Origin: Thalassovita sp.
GTDB lineage: Bacteria; Pseudomonadota; Alphaproteobacteria; Rhodobacterales; Rhodobacteraceae
Direction: 5' to 3'
NCBI GenBank assembly: GCA_029212905.1
Contig: JARGPB010000017.1
Span: forward strand, 1-64,000
Length of the DNA: 64,000 nt
The notes under the pieces: model-generated
The model's input: the letters and a program-made list of their open reading frames with translations, nothing else
Database searches by the model: none
What the model was told of the DNA's origin: nothing
Shown here: positions 50,815-59,566 of the stretch, one piece after another
Numbering within the stretch: the stretch's first letter is position 1
Layout: the number at the start of each line of letters is the position of its first letter
Translations under genes and position numbers: made by a program

Positions 50815-51069
50815 TTACACAGGCGCGGGCTCATAAAGCTCTCCGCCATGATCTTGATCCTCAGGCACAGTCCGCAGCACCAGCTTGCCATCCACGGGCA
50901 TCGCATCCATCTGCACATTGAAGCCCTGCCCATCCTTGTGCGCCCAGGCCACGGCGATCTTGCTCCAATAGGATTTGTTGCCCTCTCCGGTCGGACGAAC
51001 GGAATAGCCCAACAGGAAGGGCTTGTTCAAAGCGGGTTTGTCTTGGGTCTTCGTATGTTCATCACTCAT
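50815..51069 (-). CDS. 84-residue protein of the mobile element
   Basis: MSDEHTKTQDKPALNKPFLLG opens an 84-residue protein with YSVRPTGEGNKSYWSKIAVAWAHKDGQGFNVQMDA and MPVDGKLVLR. This compact beta-rich pattern (YSVR, then W, then DGxGF, then LP/MPxDGxxVLR) recurs, from memory, in small proteins of alphaproteobacterial islands next to ArdA and ParB genes. Function unknown. AAGGAG precedes the ATG. It has its own terminator. Confidence 0.75.
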   Translation of the reverse strand: MSDEHTKTQDKPALNKPFLLGYSVRPTGEGNKSYWSKIAVAWAHKDGQGFNVQMDAMPVDGKLVLRTVPEDQDHGGELYEPAPV

Positions 51070-51346
51070 AAAATCTCCTTACTGAATACGGTTAATGAAT
51101 GAGAACATTAATAGAACAAATGAGCGCTCACGCTCAAGAAAATATTCCCAAAACACACGCACGCATGCAGGATGGGTGGAAAGGAGACCTTAGCCGCACC
51201 CGCACCAGTTTGAGGAAAGCAGCCATTCAGAGGTGAAATGACCTGCCTTCAATGCCGCACCGAGCATCAAAGTCGGCTATGCGCAGATAGCGACCTTTGC
51301 AAAGTTCGGCGGACGGCCCGAAAGCGGCTATGAATCTTGCGACCAA
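51070..51346. other. 277-base gap between element genes and reductase gene
   Basis: No gene is supported. The left part is AT-rich and should hold the promoter of the 84-residue gene. The right part resembles decayed noncoding DNA. CAAAGTCGGCT at 51268-51278 is repeated at 53185-53195 on the other side of the reductase and AsnC genes. Confidence 0.4.
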
Positions 51347-52585
51347 TCATTCTTGCCGCTGAATCGATTTCAAAAATGATTGTTTTAGATTGGGGAGATC
51401 GGACAAAATCTCCAAATCAGCCTTAGGACTGAAACCGGTGGAAATCATTTTTCGCGCCAACATATGCTCGCCACTGCTATTGATCGTCTCCACGCATACG
51501 AGCTTATCCTCCTGGAAATGGTATACAGAAGCCAGTTTACCGTCGCGTTTCACCGGAAACCTTTTCGTCTCCCCAACGGCCATACCCGCTATCTGCATTT
51601 TCAACGATCCAATGTCTGACCAGAACCAAGGTAAACGCGAATAGGGCACGGTTGTTTGATTAGTCAAGAAAAGGGCGAGATGGTCGGCCTGTTCGACGGC
51701 GTTTTGAACCGACTCCAATCTAAAACGGGTTTGCAGATGCGCCTGAGGATAGCTAACGCAATCTCCGATAGCAAAAATGGAAGCCTCAGAGCTACACATA
51801 TTCCCGTCAACTTTGATGCCATTTTCGATCTCTAAGCCTGCTTTTTCCGCGAGCGCCGTTTGAGGGATTGCACCAATCCCCACAATAACAAGATGCGCGC
51901 GCAGCTCATCCCCTTCGCTGGTCACGACCGAACAGACTTTGCCATCCTCACCTTTCAAACAATCAACACCGACGCCATTGCGGACATGAACCCCCAACTC
52001 TTTCAGTTCTGATGCAACGGCCTCGGCGGCTTCGCTACAAACAGCGCGCCCCAACAGTCTTGGCCCAACTTCCAGAACCGTTACCCGATGACCAAGCTTT
52101 GCCAACATTGCAGCGCCTTCGAGACCTATAAAGCCACCCCCGATGATCACGACATCTTTGGGGTCACTGATTTGTTCGCGCAGGTTTCGTGCATCCATTG
52201 CGGTTCTTATCGAGAAAACGCCATCAAGATCGTGGCCCGGACATGTCAGCTGGCGTGCCCTGGTACCTGTAGCCAACACCAAGCTGTCGTATGTTTCACC
52301 CTCCCCATCGTTGAACGACACTAGTTTTCTTTGGCTGTCGATCCCGACCGCTTGGCGTCCAAGCATCAAAGAAATCCTGTGCGCCTCGTAGAAAGCCTCC
52401 GCACGCAATGGCTGAAGCGCTTCTTCGGGCGACTGCATAAATGATTTGGACAAAGGCGGTTTGTGATATGGAAAATCGGGCTCATCCGAAACCAACGTAA
52501 TTTGTCCTTCGTACCCATGCTTTCGCAAGCTAGCGGCCAATTGCACGCCACCATGACCTGCACCAATAATCAGAGTTTTCGACAT
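51347..52585 (-). CDS. NAD(P)H-ferredoxin reductase for the P450 system
   Basis: 412 residues of the putidaredoxin-reductase/BphA4 family. It has LIIGAGHGGVQLAASL (FAD), LVLATGTR, VVIIGGGFIGLEGAAMLAKLG (NAD) and IFAIGDC, then a C-terminal dimer domain with SRLPWFWSDIGSLKMQIAG. It should pass electrons from NADH to the [2Fe-2S] ferredoxin at 63469 and on to the P450 at 53236. Transcribed away from the P450, behind the AsnC regulator. GGGGGAAAT precedes the start at 52585. Confidence 0.9.
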   Translation of the reverse strand: MSKTLIIGAGHGGVQLAASLRKHGYEGQITLVSDEPDFPYHKPPLSKSFMQSPEEALQPLRAEAFYEAHRISLMLGRQAVGIDSQRKLVSFNDGEGETYDSLVLATGTRARQLTCPGHDLDGVFSIRTAMDARNLREQISDPKDVVIIGGGFIGLEGAAMLAKLGHRVTVLEVGPRLLGRAVCSEAAEAVASELKELGVHVRNGVGVDCLKGEDGKVCSVVTSEGDELRAHLVIVGIGAIPQTALAEKAGLEIENGIKVDGNMCSSEASIFAIGDCVSYPQAHLQTRFRLESVQNAVEQADHLALFLTNQTTVPYSRLPWFWSDIGSLKMQIAGMAVGETKRFPVKRDGKLASVYHFQEDKLVCVETINSSGEHMLARKMISTGFSPKADLEILSDLPNLKQSFLKSIQRQE

Positions 52586-52631
52586 ATTTCCCCCCACATT
52601 CGGTTGTTTCTCGGCAAACGGGCGTCGTGAA

Positions 52632-53105
52632 TCACGTGTCTGCGATCGGCAACGGGACACTTAGGTCGCTGCGTGTCTCGTATGTAATGGCTGTTTCGTA
52701 ATCCGAGATGTCATCGGTATCGCTGAATGCGCGCCGTGCGACGTCTTTGAGATGGTTCATATCTCGGACGATCAGCAAAATTACGAGCCCGTAGTGACCT
52801 GTCACCAGAAGAACATGCTGGATCTCCGGTGTGGCCACCAATCGGTCCATGAGTGAATCGATATTCACCTGACCTTGCTTGGTGATCTTCGCTTTCACGA
52901 CCACAGACAGATTGAAGCCAAGCTTTGAGGGATCAACGATTGTACGTGATTCCTTGAACACGCCCATTGCCCACAACCGTTTGATTCTTTCATGACAAGA
53001 AGACGCGGCCAGCCCGACCTCAGCCGCGACTTGCTTGTTCATCAATCGTGCATCTTTCTGCAAAAGGTCAATTATTCTGAAGTCTGTTTGGTCAAGTTCC
53101 ATCAT
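52632..53105 (-). CDS. Lrp/AsnC-family regulator of the P450/amine cluster
   Basis: 157 residues with an N-terminal helix-turn-helix (LDQTDFRIIDLLQKDARLMN, VGLAASSCHERIKRLW) and a RAM domain (VVVKAKITKQG; VTGHYGLVILLIVRDMNHL). It is divergent from the P450 operon and upstream of the reductase gene, so it probably senses the pathway substrate or an amino-acid-like intermediate. AGGAGGGG precedes two adjacent ATGs; the second (53102) is equally possible as start. Confidence 0.88.
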   Translation of the reverse strand: MMELDQTDFRIIDLLQKDARLMNKQVAAEVGLAASSCHERIKRLWAMGVFKESRTIVDPSKLGFNLSVVVKAKITKQGQVNIDSLMDRLVATPEIQHVLLVTGHYGLVILLIVRDMNHLKDVARRAFSDTDDISDYETAITYETRSDLSVPLPIADT

Positions 53106-53235
53106 CCCCTCCTACGGTCCGAACTTTCTTCGTTTGAAAGGATTCTCGCATAATCGCATGATCGAGTCCAGTGAGTCTACGAAGCAAAGTCGGCTTTAGG
53201 CAAAAAAACAAGAACGATATTCGAGGTATGAGAAA

Positions 53236-54429
53236 TTGGACAAAATAATTGACGCTTCATTCTTGGATTTAGCGAACCCCTCATTTTCCCTTAGGTCTAA
53301 GGAAGTTGCGGATGCGCGCAGCCGAAACTGGTATGCTCGCACCCCCTATGGCATCGCAATTCTGCGCTATGACGCGGTCAAGGATTTGGTGATGAGCCCC
53401 TCGTTACGCCAGGGATCGTACAAGTGGCCCGACCACAACGATGCCCATGGTGTCTGGGCTCAGTGGTGGAAACGGATCATGCTGAACAAGGAGGGCGAAG
53501 ACCACGCCCGTCTGCGCCGATTGGGTCAGCCCGCCTTTGCGCCGAAGCTTGTGAAATCGCTGCTTCCCAGTTTCCAAGCCCTGGCCGATGAGCTGATCTT
53601 GAAATTCGAAGACCGCGGCGAATGCGAATTCATGCGCGATTTCGCCGAGCCCTATGCCACCCGCGTTGTCTGTCAATTGATCGGCCTGCCCGACGAAAAC
53701 TGGCGCGAAATGGCTGACCTGGCGGTCGAGATGGGCTATGCGCTGGGGGTGAATTATAAGCGCGACGAAGCCCGCGTAGACGCCGCCGCGACGAAGCTTT
53801 TGAACCATGCCCGAGCGCTGGTAGAAGAGCGCCGCGCCAATCCAAGCGATGATTTCGTCGGCAACCTGATCTCGACCAGTGGCGCAGGGGGGCAGCTCTC
53901 CGAACAGGAACTCTATGACATGATCGTCCTGACGATTTTTGGCGGCGTGGACACCACCCGCAACCAGATCGGATTGGCGATGGCCACGTTTATCGAACAC
54001 CCCGATCAGTGGAAATTGCTGGGCGAAAACCCCGATCTTGGTCGCGCGGCCGTCGAAGAGGTCATGCGAACCCGTCCGACCACCACATGGGTCACGCGTG
54101 AGGCCGCCGAGGATTTCGAATATCGCGGCGTGAAGATCGAAAAAGGCACAACGGTTCACCTGTTCTCGGCCTCAGCGGGCACGGACCCCGAGCATTTCGA
54201 GGAAGGTTTCGACATCACCAAAAGGCGCAAACCTCATTTCGGTTTCGGCGGGGGCAAGCACCATTGCATCGGCTCTCCGATTGCGCGCGGGGACATGACC
54301 GAGGCACTGAAACTGTTGTCGCAACGCCTGATCAATCCACGCATGAACGGCGAGGCCGACTGGCTGCCTGACAGCGGCAACACCGGCCCGCTGACGCTGC
54401 CGATCAAATTCGAAAAGGCCGCAAAATGA
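53236..54429 (+). CDS. cytochrome P450 monooxygenase
   Basis: 397 residues, a soluble class I bacterial P450. The haem-thiolate loop FGFGGGKHHCIGSPIARG has C344. The oxygen-binding I helix shows FGGVDTTRN near 235-243, the ExxR pair is EEVMR near 275, and HARLRRLGQPAFAP the C-helix. The start is TTG at 53236 with GAGGT eight bases before. The first glutamine-synthetase-like gene overlaps its end by four bases, tying the oxidation to gamma-glutamyl chemistry. The substrate is inferred to be an amine or its gamma-glutamyl amide. Confidence 0.92.
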   Translation: MDKIIDASFLDLANPSFSLRSKEVADARSRNWYARTPYGIAILRYDAVKDLVMSPSLRQGSYKWPDHNDAHGVWAQWWKRIMLNKEGEDHARLRRLGQPAFAPKLVKSLLPSFQALADELILKFEDRGECEFMRDFAEPYATRVVCQLIGLPDENWREMADLAVEMGYALGVNYKRDEARVDAAATKLLNHARALVEERRANPSDDFVGNLISTSGAGGQLSEQELYDMIVLTIFGGVDTTRNQIGLAMATFIEHPDQWKLLGENPDLGRAAVEEVMRTRPTTTWVTREAAEDFEYRGVKIEKGTTVHLFSASAGTDPEHFEEGFDITKRRKPHFGFGGGKHHCIGSPIARGDMTEALKLLSQRLINPRMNGEADWLPDSGNTGPLTLPIKFEKAAK

Positions 54430-55748
54430 CCGATATCACCGAGATCAAGGCCGCGCTGGATCAGCACAAGGCCGACGTCATCCATGTTGGACAATTCGAT
54501 GCGGCCTCGATTTTTCGGGAACGCCGGCTGCGCAAGGAACAGTTTCTGGAATGGGCCAAGGATCCTCGCTTTTCCAATACCTTAGCCTATTGGGATAGCG
54601 GTGATGAATTGTTCGCCGGCACCAGCTTTGGCACGCCGTCGCAGGTGATCGATGTCTCCAGCATCCGGCCCTATCCGGCCGAGCCTGGCGGGGTTGCAAT
54701 CATCGCCGAGATGGATGGCGAGGCCAAGGAACTGATGCCGCGTCAGGTACTGCGCCGTCAGTTGCAGCGGGCCGAAAGCATGGGATTTTCGGTCAAGGGG
54801 GCCTTTGAGTTCGAGCTCATCCTGCTGGACGAATCCGACGCCTCGGTGCGCGAAGCCGGTTTTCGAGATCTAAAGCAAGTCGCGCCCGACAATAAGTGCT
54901 GGTCGGGAACCACGGCGGCAACTCACGCTCAGCTGATCGCCGAAATGGAGGCGGAAATCCTGGGCTACGGCATCAATCTGTTCGGCCTGTGCGTGGAATT
55001 GGGACCGGGCTGTCTGGAGGCGACGCTGGGGGCTGAAACGGGTCTGAAAGCTGCGGATGATGCCTCGTTCCTGCGGATGGCGGTGCGGTCGTTTGCCCGT
55101 CGCCGAGGGCTGACGGCCAGTTTTATGCCCTTTATGGGCGCGGGGTATCCGGGCCTGGGTGGGCACCTGTCGCTGTCGTTGCATGATCATACGACGGGCG
55201 AGAATAAATTCGCCTCTCCTGACGGGAAAACCAGTCCGCTGGCACGTAGCTTTATCGCGGGCATGATGGATGTGGTGCCCGAATGCTATGCGCTGTGCAC
55301 CAGCTCGGTGAATGGGTACCGCAGGCTGGCGCCCGGCACATGGGCCCCCAAGGCGGTGACCTGGCAGGACCATACATTTACGACCTCGGTGCGCTCGGTG
55401 CCCTCGGCTGGTGAACATGCCCGGTTGGAGTTCCGCTCGCCGCCTGCCGATTGCAACACCTATCTGACGATGGCGTTGATGCTGGCCGCAGGGCTGGACG
55501 GGATCGCGCGTGATCTGCCGCATCAGCCTGCCGCGCAAGCCGCCGGACCTGATGACATCCCACCGGGCAGCCAACGCTTCCCCCGTGACCTAGCCGAGGC
55601 GGCGGACAGGCTGGACCAAGGCGCAGCCGGACGCCGTTTATTCGGAGAAGCTTTCGTCGACAATTTTGTCAATGCCTGCCGCGCAGAAGACGCGGCCTTG
55701 CGCAAGGCTGTCTCGGATGACGAACGGCGCCGATACCTCGAAGCCTGA
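54426..55748 (+). CDS. glutamine-synthetase-like ligase 1 (divergent)
   Basis: 440 residues of the GS superfamily, near PuuA/IpuC-type gamma-glutamyl ligases. The metal sites FEFELILLDE and CVELGPGCLEATLGAE, GLGGHLSLSLHD and the C-terminal HARLEFRSPPADCNTYL are kept. The ATP-contacting NRSxxxR of true GS is replaced (QDHTFTTSVR), and the N-terminal domain is short. It therefore probably does not make glutamine but joins glutamate, or another acid, to an organic amine. Overlaps the P450 gene; a second GS paralogue follows. Confidence 0.85.
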   Translation: MTDITEIKAALDQHKADVIHVGQFDAASIFRERRLRKEQFLEWAKDPRFSNTLAYWDSGDELFAGTSFGTPSQVIDVSSIRPYPAEPGGVAIIAEMDGEAKELMPRQVLRRQLQRAESMGFSVKGAFEFELILLDESDASVREAGFRDLKQVAPDNKCWSGTTAATHAQLIAEMEAEILGYGINLFGLCVELGPGCLEATLGAETGLKAADDASFLRMAVRSFARRRGLTASFMPFMGAGYPGLGGHLSLSLHDHTTGENKFASPDGKTSPLARSFIAGMMDVVPECYALCTSSVNGYRRLAPGTWAPKAVTWQDHTFTTSVRSVPSAGEHARLEFRSPPADCNTYLTMALMLAAGLDGIARDLPHQPAAQAAGPDDIPPGSQRFPRDLAEAADRLDQGAAGRRLFGEAFVDNFVNACRAEDAALRKAVSDDERRRYLEA

Positions 55749-55791
55749 CTTCACATTCATACCAAAGACCACCAAGGACAGGGAATAAACA

Positions 55792-57273
55792 ATGGCTGGT
55801 ACCAACACGAACTACCATCAGGATATCGACGATCCTGCACGCGCCGATCTGGTCGAGCGCGTCCGCAAGAAGATCGACGACCTGGGTGTCGACTATATCT
55901 ACTATCAATACATCTCGATTACCGGGCGGGTCATGGGCAAAGCAGCCCCGTCTCGCCACTGGGAAACTCAGGCGCGCAAAGGTGTTCAGACCTGGATGGG
56001 GGGCGTTGCTGACGTCACCCCGAACTTCAAAGGCGACCTGATCGGGTTTGATGCCAACGCGATGGAATGTATCGCGCTGCCTGACCCCGAGACCTTTGTT
56101 CAGCTGCCCTGGGACAAACGCGTCGCGCGGGTGTTCTGCACGCTGTATTACAGCCTTGAGGATCGTGAAAAGCCCGGCGCGTATTACGAATATGACACGC
56201 GCGGCAACCTCAAACGCTTCCAGAAAGAATTCCAAGAGAAAAACAACGGGCTGACCCTGCGCGTCGGGCTGGAGCCTGAAATGCTGTGGCTTAAACCCAA
56301 AGACGGCGAAGTGCAGCCCTATGAGGGCATCACCAAGGCCTATGCCTATCATATCGGGCAGTTTGAAATTGCACGCGACATCTGGAAACAGGTCTCAGAC
56401 TATGCGCTGGCGATGGGTCTGGACATGATCCAGGGTGATTGCGAGGACGCCCCAGGCCAGGTCGAGCTGAACTATCAATTCGATGATGCGCTGGCCACCT
56501 GTGACCGTATGACGACCTATCGTCAGATCTGTGCCGAGGTCGCGCGCCAGAACGGTCTGATCGCATGCTTCATGGCCAAACCGTTCATGGGTTATGCGGC
56601 AAATGGTTGTCACCACAACTGCTCGGTCTGGACTGGCAGCACCCGCGAGGTGCAGCGCTTGGTCGAAGGTGAGTTGCCCGGCATGGAAGAGAACTGGATG
56701 TACTCCAAGGGCGGGGTCAACGAGTTTGAAAACACCGAGGGCGGCTGGCTTCCCACCGAACTGGGCCACCACATTCTGGGCGGAGCGCTAAAACATATCG
56801 ACGCGCTGACAGCCATTGGCGCCTCGACCGTGAACTCTTATCGCCGGTTCAATGACTTTGGTCTGTGGGCCCCCATCGGAGCAAACTGGGGCCTGCAAAA
56901 CCGTAGCTGTACCATTCGGATTTCCTCGCCCGACCGGTTCGAATTCCGCGCTGTGGACAGCATGGTCAACCCGCATTTGTTCTGTGGCGCGCTGTTGAAG
57001 GTGATGCAGGACGGCATCGACAACAAACTCGACCCGGGCGAACCCGAAGACCGGAATGTCACCACTGTCTGGCAAGAGGGTGGCGACGTGAAGCTGATCC
57101 CGCTGAACCTGCATGACGCTTTGGAATCGTTGAAGACCGATGACGTGGTCCGCAGCGCAATGCCCGGCGGCCTCTACGATCTATACGACGAATATAAACG
57201 CGACGAGTGGACTCGCTTCCTGCGCGAAGTCACCAACTGGGATGTCGAACGCTACCTGCATTGCGTCCCCTAA
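55792..57273 (+). CDS. glutamine-synthetase-like ligase 2
   Basis: 493 residues with the GS core: EPEMLWLKP, CEDAPGQVELNYQFDDAL, FMAKPFMGYAANGCHHNCSVW, NSYRRFNDFGLWAP, and an intact NRSCTIR followed by FEFR. It has an unusual N-terminal half (YIYYQYISITGRVMGK) and lacks the adenylylation loop of GlnA. Likely a gamma-glutamyl-amide synthetase with a different amine than ligase 1, or one acting later in the same pathway. An extended leader with a possible pseudoknot separates it from the transporter genes. Confidence 0.87.
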   Translation: MAGTNTNYHQDIDDPARADLVERVRKKIDDLGVDYIYYQYISITGRVMGKAAPSRHWETQARKGVQTWMGGVADVTPNFKGDLIGFDANAMECIALPDPETFVQLPWDKRVARVFCTLYYSLEDREKPGAYYEYDTRGNLKRFQKEFQEKNNGLTLRVGLEPEMLWLKPKDGEVQPYEGITKAYAYHIGQFEIARDIWKQVSDYALAMGLDMIQGDCEDAPGQVELNYQFDDALATCDRMTTYRQICAEVARQNGLIACFMAKPFMGYAANGCHHNCSVWTGSTREVQRLVEGELPGMEENWMYSKGGVNEFENTEGGWLPTELGHHILGGALKHIDALTAIGASTVNSYRRFNDFGLWAPIGANWGLQNRSCTIRISSPDRFEFRAVDSMVNPHLFCGALLKVMQDGIDNKLDPGEPEDRNVTTVWQEGGDVKLIPLNLHDALESLKTDDVVRSAMPGGLYDLYDEYKRDEWTRFLREVTNWDVERYLHCVP

Positions 57274-57283
57274 ACCAGCCGGT

Positions 57284-57338
57284 GCGCAGCAGGCCTAAAA
57301 CCGATGCACCCTGCTGCGCCCAATAAAAAACGCATCGG
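57284..57338 (+). promoter_or_regulatory. potential H-type RNA pseudoknot upstream of the transporter genes
   Basis: Stem 1: GCGCAGCAGG (57284-57293) with CCTGCTGCGC (57310-57319), 10 perfect pairs. Its loop holds CCGATGC (57301-57307), which pairs perfectly with GCATCGG (57332-57338). The third loop (57320-57331) is A-rich, as in stable H-type pseudoknots. The ribosome site of the binding-protein gene (AGGGA, 57349-57353) is 11 bases further on. Function is unproven: a riboswitch, a translation control, or a processing signal. Confidence 0.55.
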
Positions 57339-57361
57339 AACAAAAAACAGGGAACAAAATC

Positions 57362-58399
57362 ATGAAACTCACACACTGGATCAGTGCCTTTGCGATGCTC
57401 GCCACTCCGGGCGCGGCGATTGCAGGCGAAATCAATGTTCTGACCTGGGAAGGCTATGCTCACGACAGCTTTATCAAGGCCTTTGAAGAGACCACCGAAT
57501 GCAAGGTGAATGCCACCTATGTTGGCTCGAATGATGACTTCGCGCCGAAGCTGGCTGCCGGGGGCGGAATCTATGACCTTATCACGCCCTCGATTGATAC
57601 GACTGGGCTGATGATCGACGCCGGTTTTGTCGAACCGTTGGACATCAGCAAGATCACCGAGTGGAACAATATCTACCAAAAATTCCTGAAGCTGGAAGGC
57701 ATCCAGCGTGACGGAGAATATTACGGGATGCCATACACGTGGGGGTCGATCCCCTTCATGTATCGCGTTGATAAATTCGAGACTCCTCCAGCGTCTCTGG
57801 CTGACGTGTTCCACCCAGAGCTGTCCGGGAAAATCTCGCTTTGGGACGACAAGTCTTCGCTCTATGTGAGCGCGCGCATGAATGGCGATATGGACATTTA
57901 CAATCTGGATGACAGCCAACTGGCCGCAGCGCGTGACCATATGGTCGAATTGAAGCCAATGGTCCGCAAATACTGGGCTACAGCCGGAGAGCTGGTCGAT
58001 CTTTACGCTGGTGGCGAGGTCTGGGTGTCCAACACTTGGGGTGGGTATCAGTCGAACCTGTTGGCCGAGCAAGGGATCGAAGTGGCCGAATTCCTGCCGA
58101 CAGAAGGCGCCGAGGGCTGGATGGACAGCTGGATGCTGGTCAAAGGCACGCCAAACACCGATTGCGCCTATAAGCTGATGAACATGTTACTGTCCGAAGA
58201 GGGCCAGTGTGGTGTTGCCAATGTGAACGGATATTCCGTTGCCAACCCGGTGGCCGCCAAAGCCTGTATGCCAGCCGAGCAGTTCTCGACCCTGCACCAG
58301 GACGATCCCGATTACTTGGACAGCCTGCAACTGTGGGCGCCCCTGGGCGAGCGGCTCGAGGCTTACACCAACACTTGGAACGCTGTGAAAGCTCAATAA
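57362..58399 (+). CDS. PotD-like amine/polyamine-binding protein
   Basis: 345 residues. The signal peptide MKLTHWISAFAMLATPGAAIA ends before G22. The PotD/PotF fold shows INVLTWEGYAHDSFIKAFEE, YDLITPSIDTTGLMI, YGMPYTWGSIPFMYR and WVSNTWGGYQ; the several tryptophans and Asp/Glu are typical of cationic-ligand pockets. It should catch the amine that the following enzymes degrade. A strong hairpin with T tract follows its stop. Confidence 0.9.
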   Translation: MKLTHWISAFAMLATPGAAIAGEINVLTWEGYAHDSFIKAFEETTECKVNATYVGSNDDFAPKLAAGGGIYDLITPSIDTTGLMIDAGFVEPLDISKITEWNNIYQKFLKLEGIQRDGEYYGMPYTWGSIPFMYRVDKFETPPASLADVFHPELSGKISLWDDKSSLYVSARMNGDMDIYNLDDSQLAAARDHMVELKPMVRKYWATAGELVDLYAGGEVWVSNTWGGYQSNLLAEQGIEVAEFLPTEGAEGWMDSWMLVKGTPNTDCAYKLMNMLLSEEGQCGVANVNGYSVANPVAAKACMPAEQFSTLHQDDPDYLDSLQLWAPLGERLEAYTNTWNAVKAQ

Positions 58400-58414
58400 G
58401 GCACGCGAATGCCG

Positions 58415-58451
58415 CCCCACACACCGGTCTGCGGTGTGTGGGGTTCTTTTT
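58415..58451 (+). terminator. partial terminator after the binding-protein gene
   Basis: CCCCACACACCG (58415-58426) pairs perfectly with CGGTGTGTGGGG (58432-58443) around GTCTG and is followed by TTCTTTTT. Since the ATPase gene starts only 21 bases later, it probably lets part of the transcripts through and keeps binding protein in excess. Confidence 0.8.
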
Positions 58452-58471
58452 CTCTGAAAGCGAACCACACC

Positions 58472-59563
58472 ATGCCATCAGTTATAGAACTAACGAATAT
58501 CAGCAAACACTATGGGCCAGTGGTGGGTGTTGATCATGTGGACCTGAAGATCAAAGAAGGCGAGTTTCTGACCCTATTGGGTCCGTCCGGTTGCGGGAAA
58601 TCCACCCTTTTGCGGATGATCGGCGGTTTTGAAACACCGACTTCGGGCACGATCCAGCTGTCCGGTCAGGATGTCACCTATCTGCCCCCGCAGAAGCGCG
58701 ACGTGAACATGATGTTCCAAGATTACGCGCTGTTCCCGCATATGACCATCGGACAGAACATTGCCTATGGCCTGAATTTGAAAGGGGTCGGCAAAACCGA
58801 GGCACGCCGTATGGCGCTGGACGCGCTGGATCTGGTGGGCCTGCCTGACAAGATCGAGAAACGCCCCAACCAACTGTCTGGAGGGCAGCAGCAACGGATT
58901 GCCCTGGCACGCGCGATCGTGCGTCACCCCAAAGTTCTGTTGCTGGATGAGCCGCTCTCGGCGCTGGACGCAAACCTGCGTGAACAAATGCAGGTGGAAC
59001 TCAAGCATCTGCACGACAAGATCGGGATCACCTTCATCATGGTGACGCATGATCAGACCGAGGCTTTGGTCATGTCTGACCGCGTTGTCGTGATGGACAA
59101 GGGCGTGATCGCTCAGGACGGCACCCCTCAAGATTTGTACGAACACCCGAACTCGACCTATGTTGCAAACTTTATCGGGACGACGAATTTCCTGTCGGCG
59201 AAAACCCTGTCCAAGGACGGCACGACTTCCGTGCTTGAAACCTCTGGCCAGCGCCTAACGGCTGTTGGAAACGACCTGCCGCCCGCTCAGTTGCCGATCA
59301 AGGTCGGACTACGCCCCGAGAAGCTGTACTTCCTGTCAAACTCGGACACCGCAGCGGACAATGTGCTGACCGGCAGCGTGGTCGAACACATCTATTACGG
59401 GCTGGGCATGCGGACCGTCGTGCGCCTGGAAGGTGGCAATGATGTCCTGGTGGATGCTTTGCTGCCCAGTGGTTTCGCCCGCGCCTCCATACCTTCGGTC
59501 GGCGACAACGTACGACTTGGTATTGATCCCGAGGCGGTCTCGGTCTTTCGTGAGGAGGGCTGA
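58472..59563 (+). CDS. PotA-like ABC transporter ATPase
   Basis: 363 residues. It has Walker A LGPSGCGKSTLL (about 36-47), Q-loop MFQDYALFPHM, signature LSGGQQQRIALA and Walker B VLLLDEPLSALD. A C-terminal TOBE domain (IKVGLRPEKLYFL, DNVRLGIDPEAVSVF) is as in PotA. It powers import of the amine substrate with the two permeases that follow. Start at 58472, the first Met in keeping with the family (VIELTNISKHYG). Confidence 0.93.
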   Translation: MPSVIELTNISKHYGPVVGVDHVDLKIKEGEFLTLLGPSGCGKSTLLRMIGGFETPTSGTIQLSGQDVTYLPPQKRDVNMMFQDYALFPHMTIGQNIAYGLNLKGVGKTEARRMALDALDLVGLPDKIEKRPNQLSGGQQQRIALARAIVRHPKVLLLDEPLSALDANLREQMQVELKHLHDKIGITFIMVTHDQTEALVMSDRVVVMDKGVIAQDGTPQDLYEHPNSTYVANFIGTTNFLSAKTLSKDGTTSVLETSGQRLTAVGNDLPPAQLPIKVGLRPEKLYFLSNSDTAADNVLTGSVVEHIYYGLGMRTVVRLEGGNDVLVDALLPSGFARASIPSVGDNVRLGIDPEAVSVFREEG

Positions 59564-59566
59564 TCC

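Larger units (their letters stand above)
46119..51069. mobile_element. integrative element at tRNA-Tyr, left part
   Basis: Immediately beyond the tRNA 3' end come a large serine recombinase, a small coupled gene, a ParB-like protein, ArdA and another small gene, all on the minus strand and typical of genomic islands or conjugative elements. Three highly structured noncoding stretches separate them. I looked for a second copy of the tRNA 3' end to the right and saw none, so the right boundary may be beyond 64000; 51069 is only the last gene with mobile character. Confidence 0.65.

Noticed and set aside
57284..57338. Assignment of the pseudoknot to the SAM-II riboswitch class
   Set aside because: The topology fits, but the conserved loop sequences I recall for SAM-II are absent and the downstream gene is not a methionine gene. 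Kept as an unassigned structure.
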